A stretch of DNA of 23,752 nt, taken from positions 1-23,752 of the IMG/VR virus record IMGVR_UViG_3300013101_000098; one strand, 5' to 3'. Positions 1 to 6,098 of the stretch are shown here, in pieces. This DNA comes from a virus. Numbering within the stretch: the first letter of the stretch is position 1; every line of letters starts with the position of its first letter. Made by a program: the position numbers and the translations under genes. The notes beneath the pieces were generated by a model that saw only the letters and a program-made list of their open reading frames with translations, did no database searches and was not told the DNA's origin.

Positions 1-176
1 ACACCCACTAAATTATAGTAGCGTACATCAACAGTTCCGCCTGCTGTACCGGGGCCGACTGTTACTGTGCCATTACTTACTGTGTAAGCAAATGCTCCAG
101 ACATTTTAAAATATTTTAGGCTACCAGATAGCATTTGATCTGCTATAATACCGCCATTAACTCTTGGTGTTGCCAT
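1..176 (-). CDS. Putative virion structural protein (3' end cut by window edge)
   Basis: The reading frame is open from an ATG at 176 to the window edge, giving 58 residues beginning MATPRVNGGIIADQML. The composition is rich in Gly, Val and Thr, with an expected beta-type pattern, as in small marine myovirus surface proteins. The N-terminal V-N-G...L-S-G-S pattern weakly matches the N-termini of the two next genes upstream (945-1409 and 268-837), so it may be a third member of that family. It has its own late-type promoter about 30 nt upstream. Function is inferred from context only; no enzyme motif is visible in the part seen. Confidence 0.6.
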   Translation of the reverse strand, partial: MATPRVNGGIIADQMLSGSLKYFKMSGAFAYTVSNGTVTVGPGTAGGTVDVRYYNLVG

Positions 177-205
177 GTTGTGTTCTCCAAATAAAAACGT
201 TTCTA

Positions 206-214
206 GTATTTATC
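206..214 (-). promoter_or_regulatory. T4-late-like promoter element GATAAATAC
   Basis: The minus strand reads GATAAATACTAG about 30 nt before the ATG at 176, between a terminator and a structural gene. T4 late promoters have the core TATAAATA with no -35. The same element sits at 881-887 and 9497-9503 with similar spacing to the next start codon. Confidence 0.6.
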
Positions 215-226
215 ATTTGTTCAGTC

Positions 227-251
227 AAAAAAAAGCACCCCGGAGGGTGCT
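227..251 (-). terminator. Intrinsic terminator after the 268-837 gene
   Basis: On the minus strand a perfect 7-bp GC-rich stem (AGCACCC / GGGTGCT) with a TCCG tetraloop is followed directly by a run of seven or more T. It lies just 3' of the stop codon at 268. Confidence 0.93.
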
Positions 252-267
252 CTTTAATTCGTAACTA

Positions 268-837
268 TTAAACTGGTACTGTTGCTGGTGGATTAGGAAC
301 AATATCACGAACTGTGAATTCACACACTTCTACTGTAATTGTACCATCTGGTTGTCCATCTGCTGCTTCTTCCATTGCTGTCTCTATCTCATCAATTAGA
401 TTTCCTGGAGCAGAAACAAGTGCTGCGCCGCTTGCATCACGGAATGCGCCAGATGAAGTGCCTAACATAACACTAATATAGTCGCTGCTTACATGTGATG
501 GAGTTGGAGCAGTTCCTGCTAGGGTAACTGGGAGCAAACCCGTACCATCTACTAGTGTGCTATCAGCACCTCCGCCCAATTCAAATCCAATAATAGTGCC
601 ACGGGTTTGCATAACCTCTAATATTTTCCCGGTCCAGCCGGTGACTTCAAAGATAAATTTACCATTGCCTGATCCGGTTGTATCCTCTGGATACGGCTTA
701 TCTTTCTTACGGAAAGCAGTACCCGAACCACCGACTACACCAATTCTAATAAATTCTATATCACGTTCTACCCAAGTACCATCGACTACGCCACCGTTGT
801 AGCGTACACCAAATTCATTTCCTTCGCCTAATGCCAT
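268..837 (-). CDS. Putative virion surface/decoration protein, paralogue of the 945-1409 gene
   Basis: A 189-aa protein that starts MALGEGNEFG. It shares a pattern with the upstream 154-aa protein: a W-x-E-R-D motif near residue 22, a following Gly-Gly segment, a V-(M/I)-x-x-x-Q-T-R-(G/A)-T-(I/V)-I-G block in the middle, an acidic helix-like stretch near the C-terminus, and a Pro-rich tail. The arrangement (own late promoter about 44 nt upstream, own strong terminator) suits an abundantly made virion component. No signal peptide or membrane segment is visible. A structural role is inferred; head decoration, neck and fibre proteins are all possible. Confidence 0.7.
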   Translation of the reverse strand: MALGEGNEFGVRYNGGVVDGTWVERDIEFIRIGVVGGSGTAFRKKDKPYPEDTTGSGNGKFIFEVTGWTGKILEVMQTRGTIIGFELGGGADSTLVDGTGLLPVTLAGTAPTPSHVSSDYISVMLGTSSGAFRDASGAALVSAPGNLIDEIETAMEEAADGQPDGTITVEVCEFTVRDIVPNPPATVPV

Positions 838-877
838 TGTATTTCTCCTAAATATGTTAGCTATTTGCTTTATTAAT

Positions 878-887
878 AGTATTTATC
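878..887 (-). promoter_or_regulatory. T4-late-like promoter element GATAAATACT
   Basis: Minus-strand GATAAATACT lies 41-50 nt upstream of the ATG at 837 and immediately downstream of the terminator of the preceding gene. It is the same core as at 206-214. Confidence 0.6.
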
Positions 888-898
888 AAATTGTGGTC

Positions 899-923
899 AA
901 AAAAAAGCAGCCCTGGGGCCGCT
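899..923 (-). terminator. Intrinsic terminator after the 945-1409 gene
   Basis: Minus-strand stem AGCGGCC / GGCTGCT (7 bp, one G-T pair) with a four-base loop, followed by a run of seven T. It sits about 20 nt after the stop at 945. Confidence 0.9.
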
Positions 924-944
924 TTAATTATAATAGGGTTACTA

Positions 945-1409
945 TTAAGGTGTAAAAGGTGGATCAGGCTGTACTGTAGTTTCTGCTAGAGGTGCTGCGC
1001 CAGTGAACCCAGTAAACACTTCGATAGTGTAAGTAGGAACGCCTAAGGAGTCAAGCAGTGCTTCGAGCTCTGTAATAACATCGGGCTGCACACCAGTCGG
1101 TGGTGCTGCTGGATCAGGTCCAACTAAAGTTCCGTTTAGAGGAACTGTAAGTTCTCCCCAAGAACCAGCGGCGTGGCCGCACATGAAATTTGCTATAGTA
1201 TCTGACTCTATGCTGTAACCAATTACAGTGGCACGAGTCTGAATTACATTCATTACTCGCTCACTTGTACCAGAACCCAGATCATCTGCTTCTCGTACAG
1301 TAATTGGCATTGAGAATGGTACTCCGCCTGCTGCTGTAACTCGTAAAATTGAAGTATCGCGTTCGAACCACGATCCTTGTAAATTGTGTCCATTAACTTT
1401 TTGTGTCAT
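945..1409 (-). CDS. Putative virion surface/decoration protein, paralogue of the 268-837 gene
   Basis: A 154-aa protein starting MTQKVNGHNLQGSW. It carries the same landmarks as its neighbour at 268-837: W-F-E-R-D near residue 14, a Gly-Gly turn, N-V-I-Q-T-R-A-T-V-I-G-Y in the middle, D-V-I-T-E-L-E-A-L-L in an acidic helix-like stretch, and a Pro-rich C-terminus. The two therefore look like a tandem duplication that has diverged in length. A late-type element overlaps the end of the preceding gene about 55 nt upstream, and an intrinsic terminator follows. The structural role is inferred from composition, transcription layout and the phage context. Confidence 0.7.
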   Translation of the reverse strand: MTQKVNGHNLQGSWFERDTSILRVTAAGGVPFSMPITVREADDLGSGTSERVMNVIQTRATVIGYSIESDTIANFMCGHAAGSWGELTVPLNGTLVGPDPAAPPTGVQPDVITELEALLDSLGVPTYTIEVFTGFTGAAPLAETTVQPDPPFTP

Positions 1410-1462
1410 TTTTCTAATCTCCTAAAATTTGTGTAACAAACATATATTGTTCGTTGTTACTT

Positions 1463-1750
1463 TTATTTATCACTTTGAGTCACTTTTATTTCCAAATCAT
1501 ACACAAAACCGTCATCTAATTCAACCTTAGCCACATATCCCTGGCCTGTTGCATTCAAAGTGTGGAAATCTACAAAATGTGGGTTCTTACGCATTGCACT
1601 GAAAAACTTAAAGGCACTCGTACCACTATCGGGTTCTTCGTTGTATATGCCGCGTTTTTTCGTATCGCCGAGTGTTGCTGGGGCCACTGCAATGCTTCCT
1701 GCACTAGTGCCGCCTGCACTTGCTGTTTCTTTTATATCAGTTAGTCGCAT
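1463..1750 (-). CDS. Small protein with capsid-targeting-like N-terminus
   Basis: A 95-aa protein starting MRLTDIKETASAGG. The first eight residues fit the shape of a T4 internal-protein capsid-targeting sequence (Met-basic-hydrophobic ... I-x-E, then a small residue). Next comes a low-complexity segment (G-G-T-S-A-G-S-I-A) and a C-terminal domain with an F-V-Y-D-L-E-I-K-V strand-like end. The ATG overlaps the end of the preceding gene by 14 nt, so it is translationally coupled and is the last gene of the late operon. The stop codon lies inside a late-promoter element. I do not recognise the family. Confidence 0.72.
   Translation of the reverse strand: MRLTDIKETASAGGTSAGSIAVAPATLGDTKKRGIYNEEPDSGTSAFKFFSAMRKNPHFVDFHTLNATGQGYVAKVELDDGFVYDLEIKVTQSDK
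1465..1471 (-). promoter_or_regulatory. T4-late-like promoter element GATAAAT
   Basis: Minus-strand GTGATAAATAAAAG overlaps the last codons of the 1463-1750 gene and lies 56 nt upstream of the ATG at 1409. Confidence 0.45.
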
Positions 1751-2042
1751 GTTTTCGTTTTCTCCAAATGTCTGATAATTCTTTCATCTCTGCTCTTAGT
1801 ATATTTTCGTACAGGGTCAGCAATTGTTTTGCTGCTGCACTATTTGTTCGGGAGAAGGGTGCGTGTGTAGACTTTAATAAACGCAAGGATGACTGGGCGT
1901 CTTTTAAGTTTTGTATTCGGCCCTTTGCTACCTTCTCTAGTGTCTCCAGGTCCACACTGGCGTACATATCTTCCAATTCGGCACGGGCTACATCGCCATC
2001 GTAGCTAATACCCATGTCTCGTTTCATTTCACTAAGGCGCAT
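1737..2042 (-). CDS. Hypothetical helical protein, MRL-type N-terminus
   Basis: A 101-aa, mostly alpha-helical and charged protein beginning MRLSEMKRDMG. It shares the M-R-L-x-(E/D) start of its neighbours but lacks a clear I-x-E cleavage-like site. The ATG directly follows the TAA of the 2043-2432 gene (TAAATG), and its end overlaps the next start by 14 nt, so it belongs to the same translationally coupled operon. No family or motif recognised. Confidence 0.7.
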   Translation of the reverse strand: MRLSEMKRDMGISYDGDVARAELEDMYASVDLETLEKVAKGRIQNLKDAQSSLRLLKSTHAPFSRTNSAAAKQLLTLYENILRAEMKELSDIWRKRKHATN

Positions 2043-2432
2043 TTAGCCTCCTACTAACTTACCATGCTTCAAGTAACTATCGGGCTTGTCCTTCATTGTT
2101 GCTTGGATGCCCTGTGCACCAACAGCATTGCCGCCTTCGTGCATTCCGTTTACTTCATCGGTAATCTGTTCGGCATCACTCTGATTTAACCACGTTGCCA
2201 CCTGTTCTCCGTTGTCTGCAAATACTGCATATATGCCCATCTTATCGACGCGGCGAGATGTCCACGGTGCAGGATAGCTCTCGTTAGGGCCAAATGCCTT
2301 AGCTATTACCCTGTCTCCGACTCCGCGAAAGCCTTTTGCTTTATATTCTCTGTCTGTCTCTTCGCCTGCTTGGTGTTTTGCCTGGAGGGTCGGTGACGAC
2401 ACATTCTCCACTATAATATCATTTATTTTCAT
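2043..2432 (-). CDS. Hypothetical protein with capsid-targeting-like N-terminus
   Basis: A 129-aa protein starting MKINDIIVENVSSP. The I-V-E followed by Asn at residues 7-10 matches the shape of T4 gp21 prohead-protease sites (hydrophobic-x-Glu, then a small or polar residue). The mature part would begin at about residue 10. It contains an R-V-I-A-K-A-F-G segment and a likely strand G-I-Y-A-V-F-A-D-N-G-E-Q-V-A, then a Gly-rich end. The ATG overlaps the preceding nucleotidyltransferase gene by 14 nt. Function unknown. Confidence 0.72.
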   Translation of the reverse strand: MKINDIIVENVSSPTLQAKHQAGEETDREYKAKGFRGVGDRVIAKAFGPNESYPAPWTSRRVDKMGIYAVFADNGEQVATWLNQSDAEQITDEVNGMHEGGNAVGAQGIQATMKDKPDSYLKHGKLVGG

Positions 2433-3276
2433 GTTTGTCCTCTATATACTGTTGTATCTCTTGGGGATAATTCCACTCTACCTTGCCAATGTCGTGGTGT
2501 GCCAAGAAATTACGGGCCATTTGTTTAAATATGTCTTCCTGGATCTCAACATCATAAATCTGTGTGATCATCTTAATAATAGACTCTGCACTATTCAGAT
2601 CATCTGCTGTTCCTTGTCCTTTGAATAAGATTTCTGCAATCTCATCTGCATCCTGCACAGCATCTGATAAAATCTCTTCATCCTGTTTTTTAATACATGT
2701 ATCTGTGCGTGTATTCCATCTGCTTGTCCTGAATACCCTTACCAGTCCGTCCCTTGGAGACCACTTGTATCGTTTTAGCTGTACCGGGCGTTCATAATCA
2801 TCTAATATATTAGATGCTTGTCTATTGGTAAATCCTGCAAGTGTTGCAATGGCAATATTACGATGAGTTCCTTTTAGGGCAGACTCTTCTTCGGCAGGCG
2901 AATGAAAATACAACTTGTACCAGTCTTTGTTGCCGAACATGTAATCAACTTGCACCCATCCTGTGCGGGGTTGCCTTGCATCACTATGTTCTTCGTACTT
3001 CTGAATGGGAACCTTTGTTGTTATCAGTGCTCCAATCTTTCGTACACCGGTCTCACCAAATGCTGTTTTTAATTTATTTACAAACGCAACCATTTCCTCA
3101 GGAGAACGTGGCTCAACGACTAAATCTATGTCGCCACTGTATTCCTTCTTGCCAACAGATCCAAGGGCACGGCCGTGAATATCTGTCAACTGCGTTTTAA
3201 GCGCAATATAATCCAGTGTTGGGGAAATTTCATCTTTATGAATTGTTCCAACATCTGTAAATGCATTACCACCCAT
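2419..3276 (-). CDS. Pol-beta-superfamily nucleotidyltransferase
   Basis: A 285-aa protein. Residues 39-52 read G-S-V-G-K-K-E-Y-S-G-D-I-D-L: the Gly-Ser followed by Asp-x-Asp is the metal- and nucleotide-binding signature of pol-beta-type nucleotidyltransferases, a superfamily that includes CCA-adding enzymes, aminoglycoside nucleotidyltransferases and MNT toxins/antitoxins. A further acidic position, in W-V-Q-V-D-Y-M near residue 120, could be the third carboxylate. The C-terminal half is helical. The ATG at 3276 has GAGG about 9 nt upstream and lies 11 nt after the preceding stop. It shares an operon with a ligase-fold protein, which suggests nucleic-acid end processing, but the substrate cannot be told from sequence. 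Confidence 0.78.
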   Translation of the reverse strand: MGGNAFTDVGTIHKDEISPTLDYIALKTQLTDIHGRALGSVGKKEYSGDIDLVVEPRSPEEMVAFVNKLKTAFGETGVRKIGALITTKVPIQKYEEHSDARQPRTGWVQVDYMFGNKDWYKLYFHSPAEEESALKGTHRNIAIATLAGFTNRQASNILDDYERPVQLKRYKWSPRDGLVRVFRTSRWNTRTDTCIKKQDEEILSDAVQDADEIAEILFKGQGTADDLNSAESIIKMITQIYDVEIQEDIFKQMARNFLAHHDIGKVEWNYPQEIQQYIEDKHENK

Positions 3277-3286
3277 TACACTAACC

Positions 3287-3499
3287 TCATATAATATTTA
3301 CTTTAAGATCCTTAATGATGCTTTTATAATTTCCAACTAACCGATCACCTTTGTCCCACATCGACATAATCTGATCCTTAGCAGATCGTGCATTCTTGTT
3401 ACCAACGCCATCAACTTTAAGATCATGTATCAGTTTATTATATTGCTTAGATGATAGATCTAAATCCTCAATTGTTTCTTCTAATTCGTGTAGTCTCAT
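3287..3499 (-). CDS. Small protein with capsid-targeting-like N-terminus
   Basis: A 70-aa protein starting MRLHELEETIEDL. L-E-E followed by Thr fits the prohead-protease-like pattern seen in three neighbouring proteins. The rest is helical and lysine-rich, which would suit a DNA-associated internal head protein. The ATG overlaps the TGA of the ligase gene (ATGA), so translation is coupled. No family recognised. Confidence 0.68.
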   Translation of the reverse strand: MRLHELEETIEDLDLSSKQYNKLIHDLKVDGVGNKNARSAKDQIMSMWDKGDRLVGNYKSIIKDLKVNII

Positions 3500-4956
3500 A
3501 GTGTACTCAACTGTCTCCCGGCTAACAATTTCACAAGGTCGTCGTGATCCTCGGCTTTATTGGTGCCCTTCTTAAAATTTTCTAATTGATTAAATAGCAT
3601 CGTAAATACCTGTAACGTTCTTGCATCAATCTCTTCATCGTACTTAAATGTACGAGTATGATTGCCAAGTTTAACATGTAATACCTTTGATCCTTTTTCA
3701 TCGTTGTATTTGTCTAACTCTCCCATCAACTGTTCTTCTTTGGAATTTATGTATTCCATCCAGTACTGTTTCACTTCATGAAAATTTGATGTGTGATCTA
3801 GCTTTGCTAAAATATCCACAGGTGTATCACCGTGCTTCTTTAAATATCGTTTTGCTTGTGTGGTGCCGAGCTCTGGGTGTCCTATGGCACTTGCTAAACC
3901 ATGTAACACTTTTCCTATAAACGATTCTATCTTGTGCACCGAAGTTGGCTTCTCTGATAAGTCTTTTCTTACTTGCCACATAAAATCCTTTGCAAGGGTA
4001 AACATATCTTTATCAATAATTTTAAACATCGAGCCAGTATCTTTGTGCTTAAATACAACACCCTCTATCCAGCCGCCATCTTCAATCTCTGGTCCAAACG
4101 CACTTTGTATCTGTCTCACAAGATGATTAAGCAGGGTCTCCTTTATCCCGGACACAAACCCTGGGCGACTCTCTGCGCCCCTTGCATATATGTGTGACTT
4201 AATCTCATCTCGCACAGCCTTAACCTTTTGTTTTATATGTTTCCAATCTTCAACATCAAGTTCTGGTGGGCGGCGGTTTAGTGGTATCGCTAGTGCTTCT
4301 GCATTAGAGAACTTCCATACACCAGATGGTTCAGCTAAGTATTTTTCCAACTGATCCAACTCGTCGTTTACTCTTTCAAGAATATCGCCGTCTATGATAT
4401 CATTTGCATCATAGGTTGGAGTCTTAGCAAACGTCCATATGTGCTCTTCAGGTATAATTCTAACAGATTTACCGTCTAATGTATACGGTGCTTCTAAATT
4501 AATTGTAATGGTTTCACCATCCAGTGATTCTTTAAGCTGATCTAATTCAACTTCACCGGTTATTACTCTTAGAAAGATAATTTGATTTGTTTCGCCGGAG
4601 TATGGCACGGCGTTTGGTAATTTTCCAAACAACACTTCTGCCTCGACTTGGTCTCCCGTGCTAAGACCATATTTTTCCATAATTGGTAATACTGCCTCTA
4701 ACGCAAGGTGGGCCGAACGCTGAAAGGTTGTAGAAAACTGTACGGCATATTCTTCAACATCATGCACACGCTCTCCGCCCTTTGTTTCTCGTGTTGTGTA
4801 GAAGCCATGGTTATCTATGCCAAACCTAATATTACTTCCGTCGACCTTTTCCGATATTTCATATTGGTCAAAATTACGAAGGGCATCAATAAAATCGTGG
4901 ACAGCCAAATCTTCCACGTGGGTTATTCCCTCAGATATAACTTGTTCAAATCTCAT
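3496..4956 (-). CDS. ATP-dependent-ligase-fold protein (DNA/RNA ligase family) with capsid-targeting-like N-terminus
   Basis: A 486-aa protein with the motifs of the covalent nucleotidyltransferase ligase family: motif I K-V-D-G-S-N with the candidate AMP-accepting Lys37, a motif III-like D-Q-V-E-A-E-V-L-F-G near residue 103, motif IV E-G-V-V-F-K-H near residue 300, and motif V F-K-I-I-D-K just after. The C-terminal third is extra and helical. The start, MRFEQVISEG followed by I-T-H-V-E-D-L, recalls a group of uncharacterised ligase-like proteins in marine T4-like phages that open with a short tag and a T-H-x-E-D segment. The tag has I-S-E before Gly, like a T4 prohead-protease site. It lies directly upstream of a nucleotidyltransferase gene. 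DNA versus RNA substrate is undecided. Confidence 0.78.
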   Translation of the reverse strand: MRFEQVISEGITHVEDLAVHDFIDALRNFDQYEISEKVDGSNIRFGIDNHGFYTTRETKGGERVHDVEEYAVQFSTTFQRSAHLALEAVLPIMEKYGLSTGDQVEAEVLFGKLPNAVPYSGETNQIIFLRVITGEVELDQLKESLDGETITINLEAPYTLDGKSVRIIPEEHIWTFAKTPTYDANDIIDGDILERVNDELDQLEKYLAEPSGVWKFSNAEALAIPLNRRPPELDVEDWKHIKQKVKAVRDEIKSHIYARGAESRPGFVSGIKETLLNHLVRQIQSAFGPEIEDGGWIEGVVFKHKDTGSMFKIIDKDMFTLAKDFMWQVRKDLSEKPTSVHKIESFIGKVLHGLASAIGHPELGTTQAKRYLKKHGDTPVDILAKLDHTSNFHEVKQYWMEYINSKEEQLMGELDKYNDEKGSKVLHVKLGNHTRTFKYDEEIDARTLQVFTMLFNQLENFKKGTNKAEDHDDLVKLLAGRQLSTL

Positions 4957-5507
4957 AGCTTACGGCGCCTTCCTAATCGCGGAGATAATATGCTATTAAA
5001 GAATTCATACAAAGAATTCTTACTACGAAAATCAATACTATTTCTTACATCCATTCTCTGGCCAGTTGCTTTTGATAATTCATGTCCGGCAGCGGCAAGT
5101 GGTGGTTCCGGATTATCGCCCGGGTGTCCGAAACGTGTATCATCGATATCTGTGTCAACATCATCAACAGGAACTCCAGTGTTCTCTGGTGCCAACTTAT
5201 CGACCATTATCTGAAATATATCTTTAATTTGTCTATTTGTCAATGTTTTTTCGAGAAGAACAGATTCAGTTAAGTTCTCATTCATCCACTGGAGGATCTC
5301 ATCCTCATATCCGTTCTTAACAATCATGCCTGCTAACTTTGATACATTGCCCGATGGTTTTGCTGCTGGTTTTTCTTCAGGCTGGGGCATCTCTTCTGCG
5401 CTGGGTTCTTCTTTGCGACTGTTGTATGCATTTTTGGCGCGACCCATTAAATTCTTAGCAAGCCAGCGAGACGGTAGTTCGTTTAATTGTTGTTTATCCT
5501 GCGGCAC
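4953..5507 (-). CDS. Hypothetical protein, GTG start
   Basis: A 184-aa protein. The likely start is GTG at 5507, with GGAG 8 nt upstream and a 14-nt overlap with the preceding gene. The N-terminal third is basic, followed by a Pro/Glu/Ala-rich linker (about residues 34-52), a helical segment, and an acidic D-D-V-D-T-D-I-D-D stretch near residue 120. The C-terminus ends in a basic L-G-R-R-R-K-L. The mix of charged disordered segments resembles internal or scaffold-type proteins, but no family is recognised. A strong sigma70-like promoter sequence lies inside it. Confidence 0.68.
   Translation of the reverse strand: MPQDKQQLNELPSRWLAKNLMGRAKNAYNSRKEEPSAEEMPQPEEKPAAKPSGNVSKLAGMIVKNGYEDEILQWMNENLTESVLLEKTLTNRQIKDIFQIMVDKLAPENTGVPVDDVDTDIDDTRFGHPGDNPEPPLAAAGHELSKATGQRMDVRNSIDFRSKNSLYEFFNSILSPRLGRRRKL
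5215..5243 (-). promoter_or_regulatory. Sigma70-like promoter inside the 4953-5507 gene
   Basis: Minus-strand TTGACA (5238-5243), exactly 17 bp, then TATATT (5215-5220). It would start transcription about 250 nt upstream of the ligase gene. The spacing and -35 equal those of the three intergenic promoters of this class, but a coding-region location makes chance possible. Confidence 0.4.
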
Positions 5508-5820
5508 GTTCTAACTCCGATTTCAGTTGTTGCTGTTGTTCGGGTGTCAGTTTATCCTTTATCATTGTTTTCAGTCTACCAACCTGTTCCCTGCTTTTGT
5601 CTGTTAGTGGACTAGTTGAGCGTGATACAATGCTGTTTATCTCTGACATTAATTCTTGGTCTATGGTAACATCGGTGGTGTTTCTTACGTACCCGAGTAT
5701 GAAATCCAACACATGACGATCCTCTGGTGTGTTGCCATCATTAGATGGAGTTGCTAGTCCCTTCGTCTTGGCATAAGTCAACCAAGCATCTACCATGTCT
5801 AATATTGCATCATCTGCCAT
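5494..5820 (-). CDS. Hypothetical helical protein
   Basis: A 108-aa protein, MADDAILDMV onward, predicted mostly helical with a Gln-rich C-terminus (K-L-T-P-E-Q-Q-Q-Q-Q-L). The ATG at 5820 overlaps the end of the 5810-6070 gene by 11 nt, and its own end overlaps the next gene by 14 nt. It is part of the coupled operon that begins at 6070. No motif or family recognised. Confidence 0.68.
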   Translation of the reverse strand: MADDAILDMVDAWLTYAKTKGLATPSNDGNTPEDRHVLDFILGYVRNTTDVTIDQELMSEINSIVSRSTSPLTDKSREQVGRLKTMIKDKLTPEQQQQLKSELERAAG

Positions 5821-6070
5821 GTTTGCTCTCTTTTACTTTCCGTATGGATCGTTTAAATCGTTCGGGATCCTGACCCTTTATGCTACTCAGCAATCGTCGT
5901 TTTAGTTGTTCTGCATCTTCTTGACTATAGCACTCTTCTATTGTTTCCATTAAAAATATAACAGAGGAAATAACGTGATGCGCCCGCATCTCTATTAAAT
6001 CTTCTTTATTCTTCTGGGGAACATAGTTGCTAATTTCGTGCAGAATACCGGTTGTTTTATTATCACTCAA
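5810..6070 (-). CDS. Small conserved marine T4-like phage protein, TTG start
   Basis: An 86-aa helical protein with the pattern R-A-H-H-V-I-S-S-V-I-F-L then Y-S-Q-E-D-A-E-Q-L-K-R-R-L-L-S-S-I and a basic C-terminus. It resembles a small protein conserved in marine T4-like phages whose role is not known. The start is TTG at 6070, with GAGG 8 nt upstream; no ATG is available before residue 41. It is the first gene of the operon running to 1463 and lies 22 nt downstream of a late-type element. Confidence 0.68.
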   Translation of the reverse strand: MSDNKTTGILHEISNYVPQKNKEDLIEMRAHHVISSVIFLMETIEECYSQEDAEQLKRRLLSSIKGQDPERFKRSIRKVKESKHGR

Positions 6071-6091
6071 GTCAGCGTCCTCGTTTCTATT

Positions 6092-6098
6092 ATTTATC
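6092..6098 (-). promoter_or_regulatory. T4-late-like promoter element GATAAAT
   Basis: Minus-strand AAGATAAATAATAG lies just after the gp41 stop codon and 22 nt upstream of the TTG at 6070. It is in the right place to drive the operon from 6070 down to 1463. Confidence 0.5.

Noticed and set aside
4708-5214. 168-codon plus-strand open frame
   Set aside because: It lies antisense across the 5' end of the ligase gene and the preceding gene, whose frames have family motifs and coupled starts; its product has no recognisable pattern.
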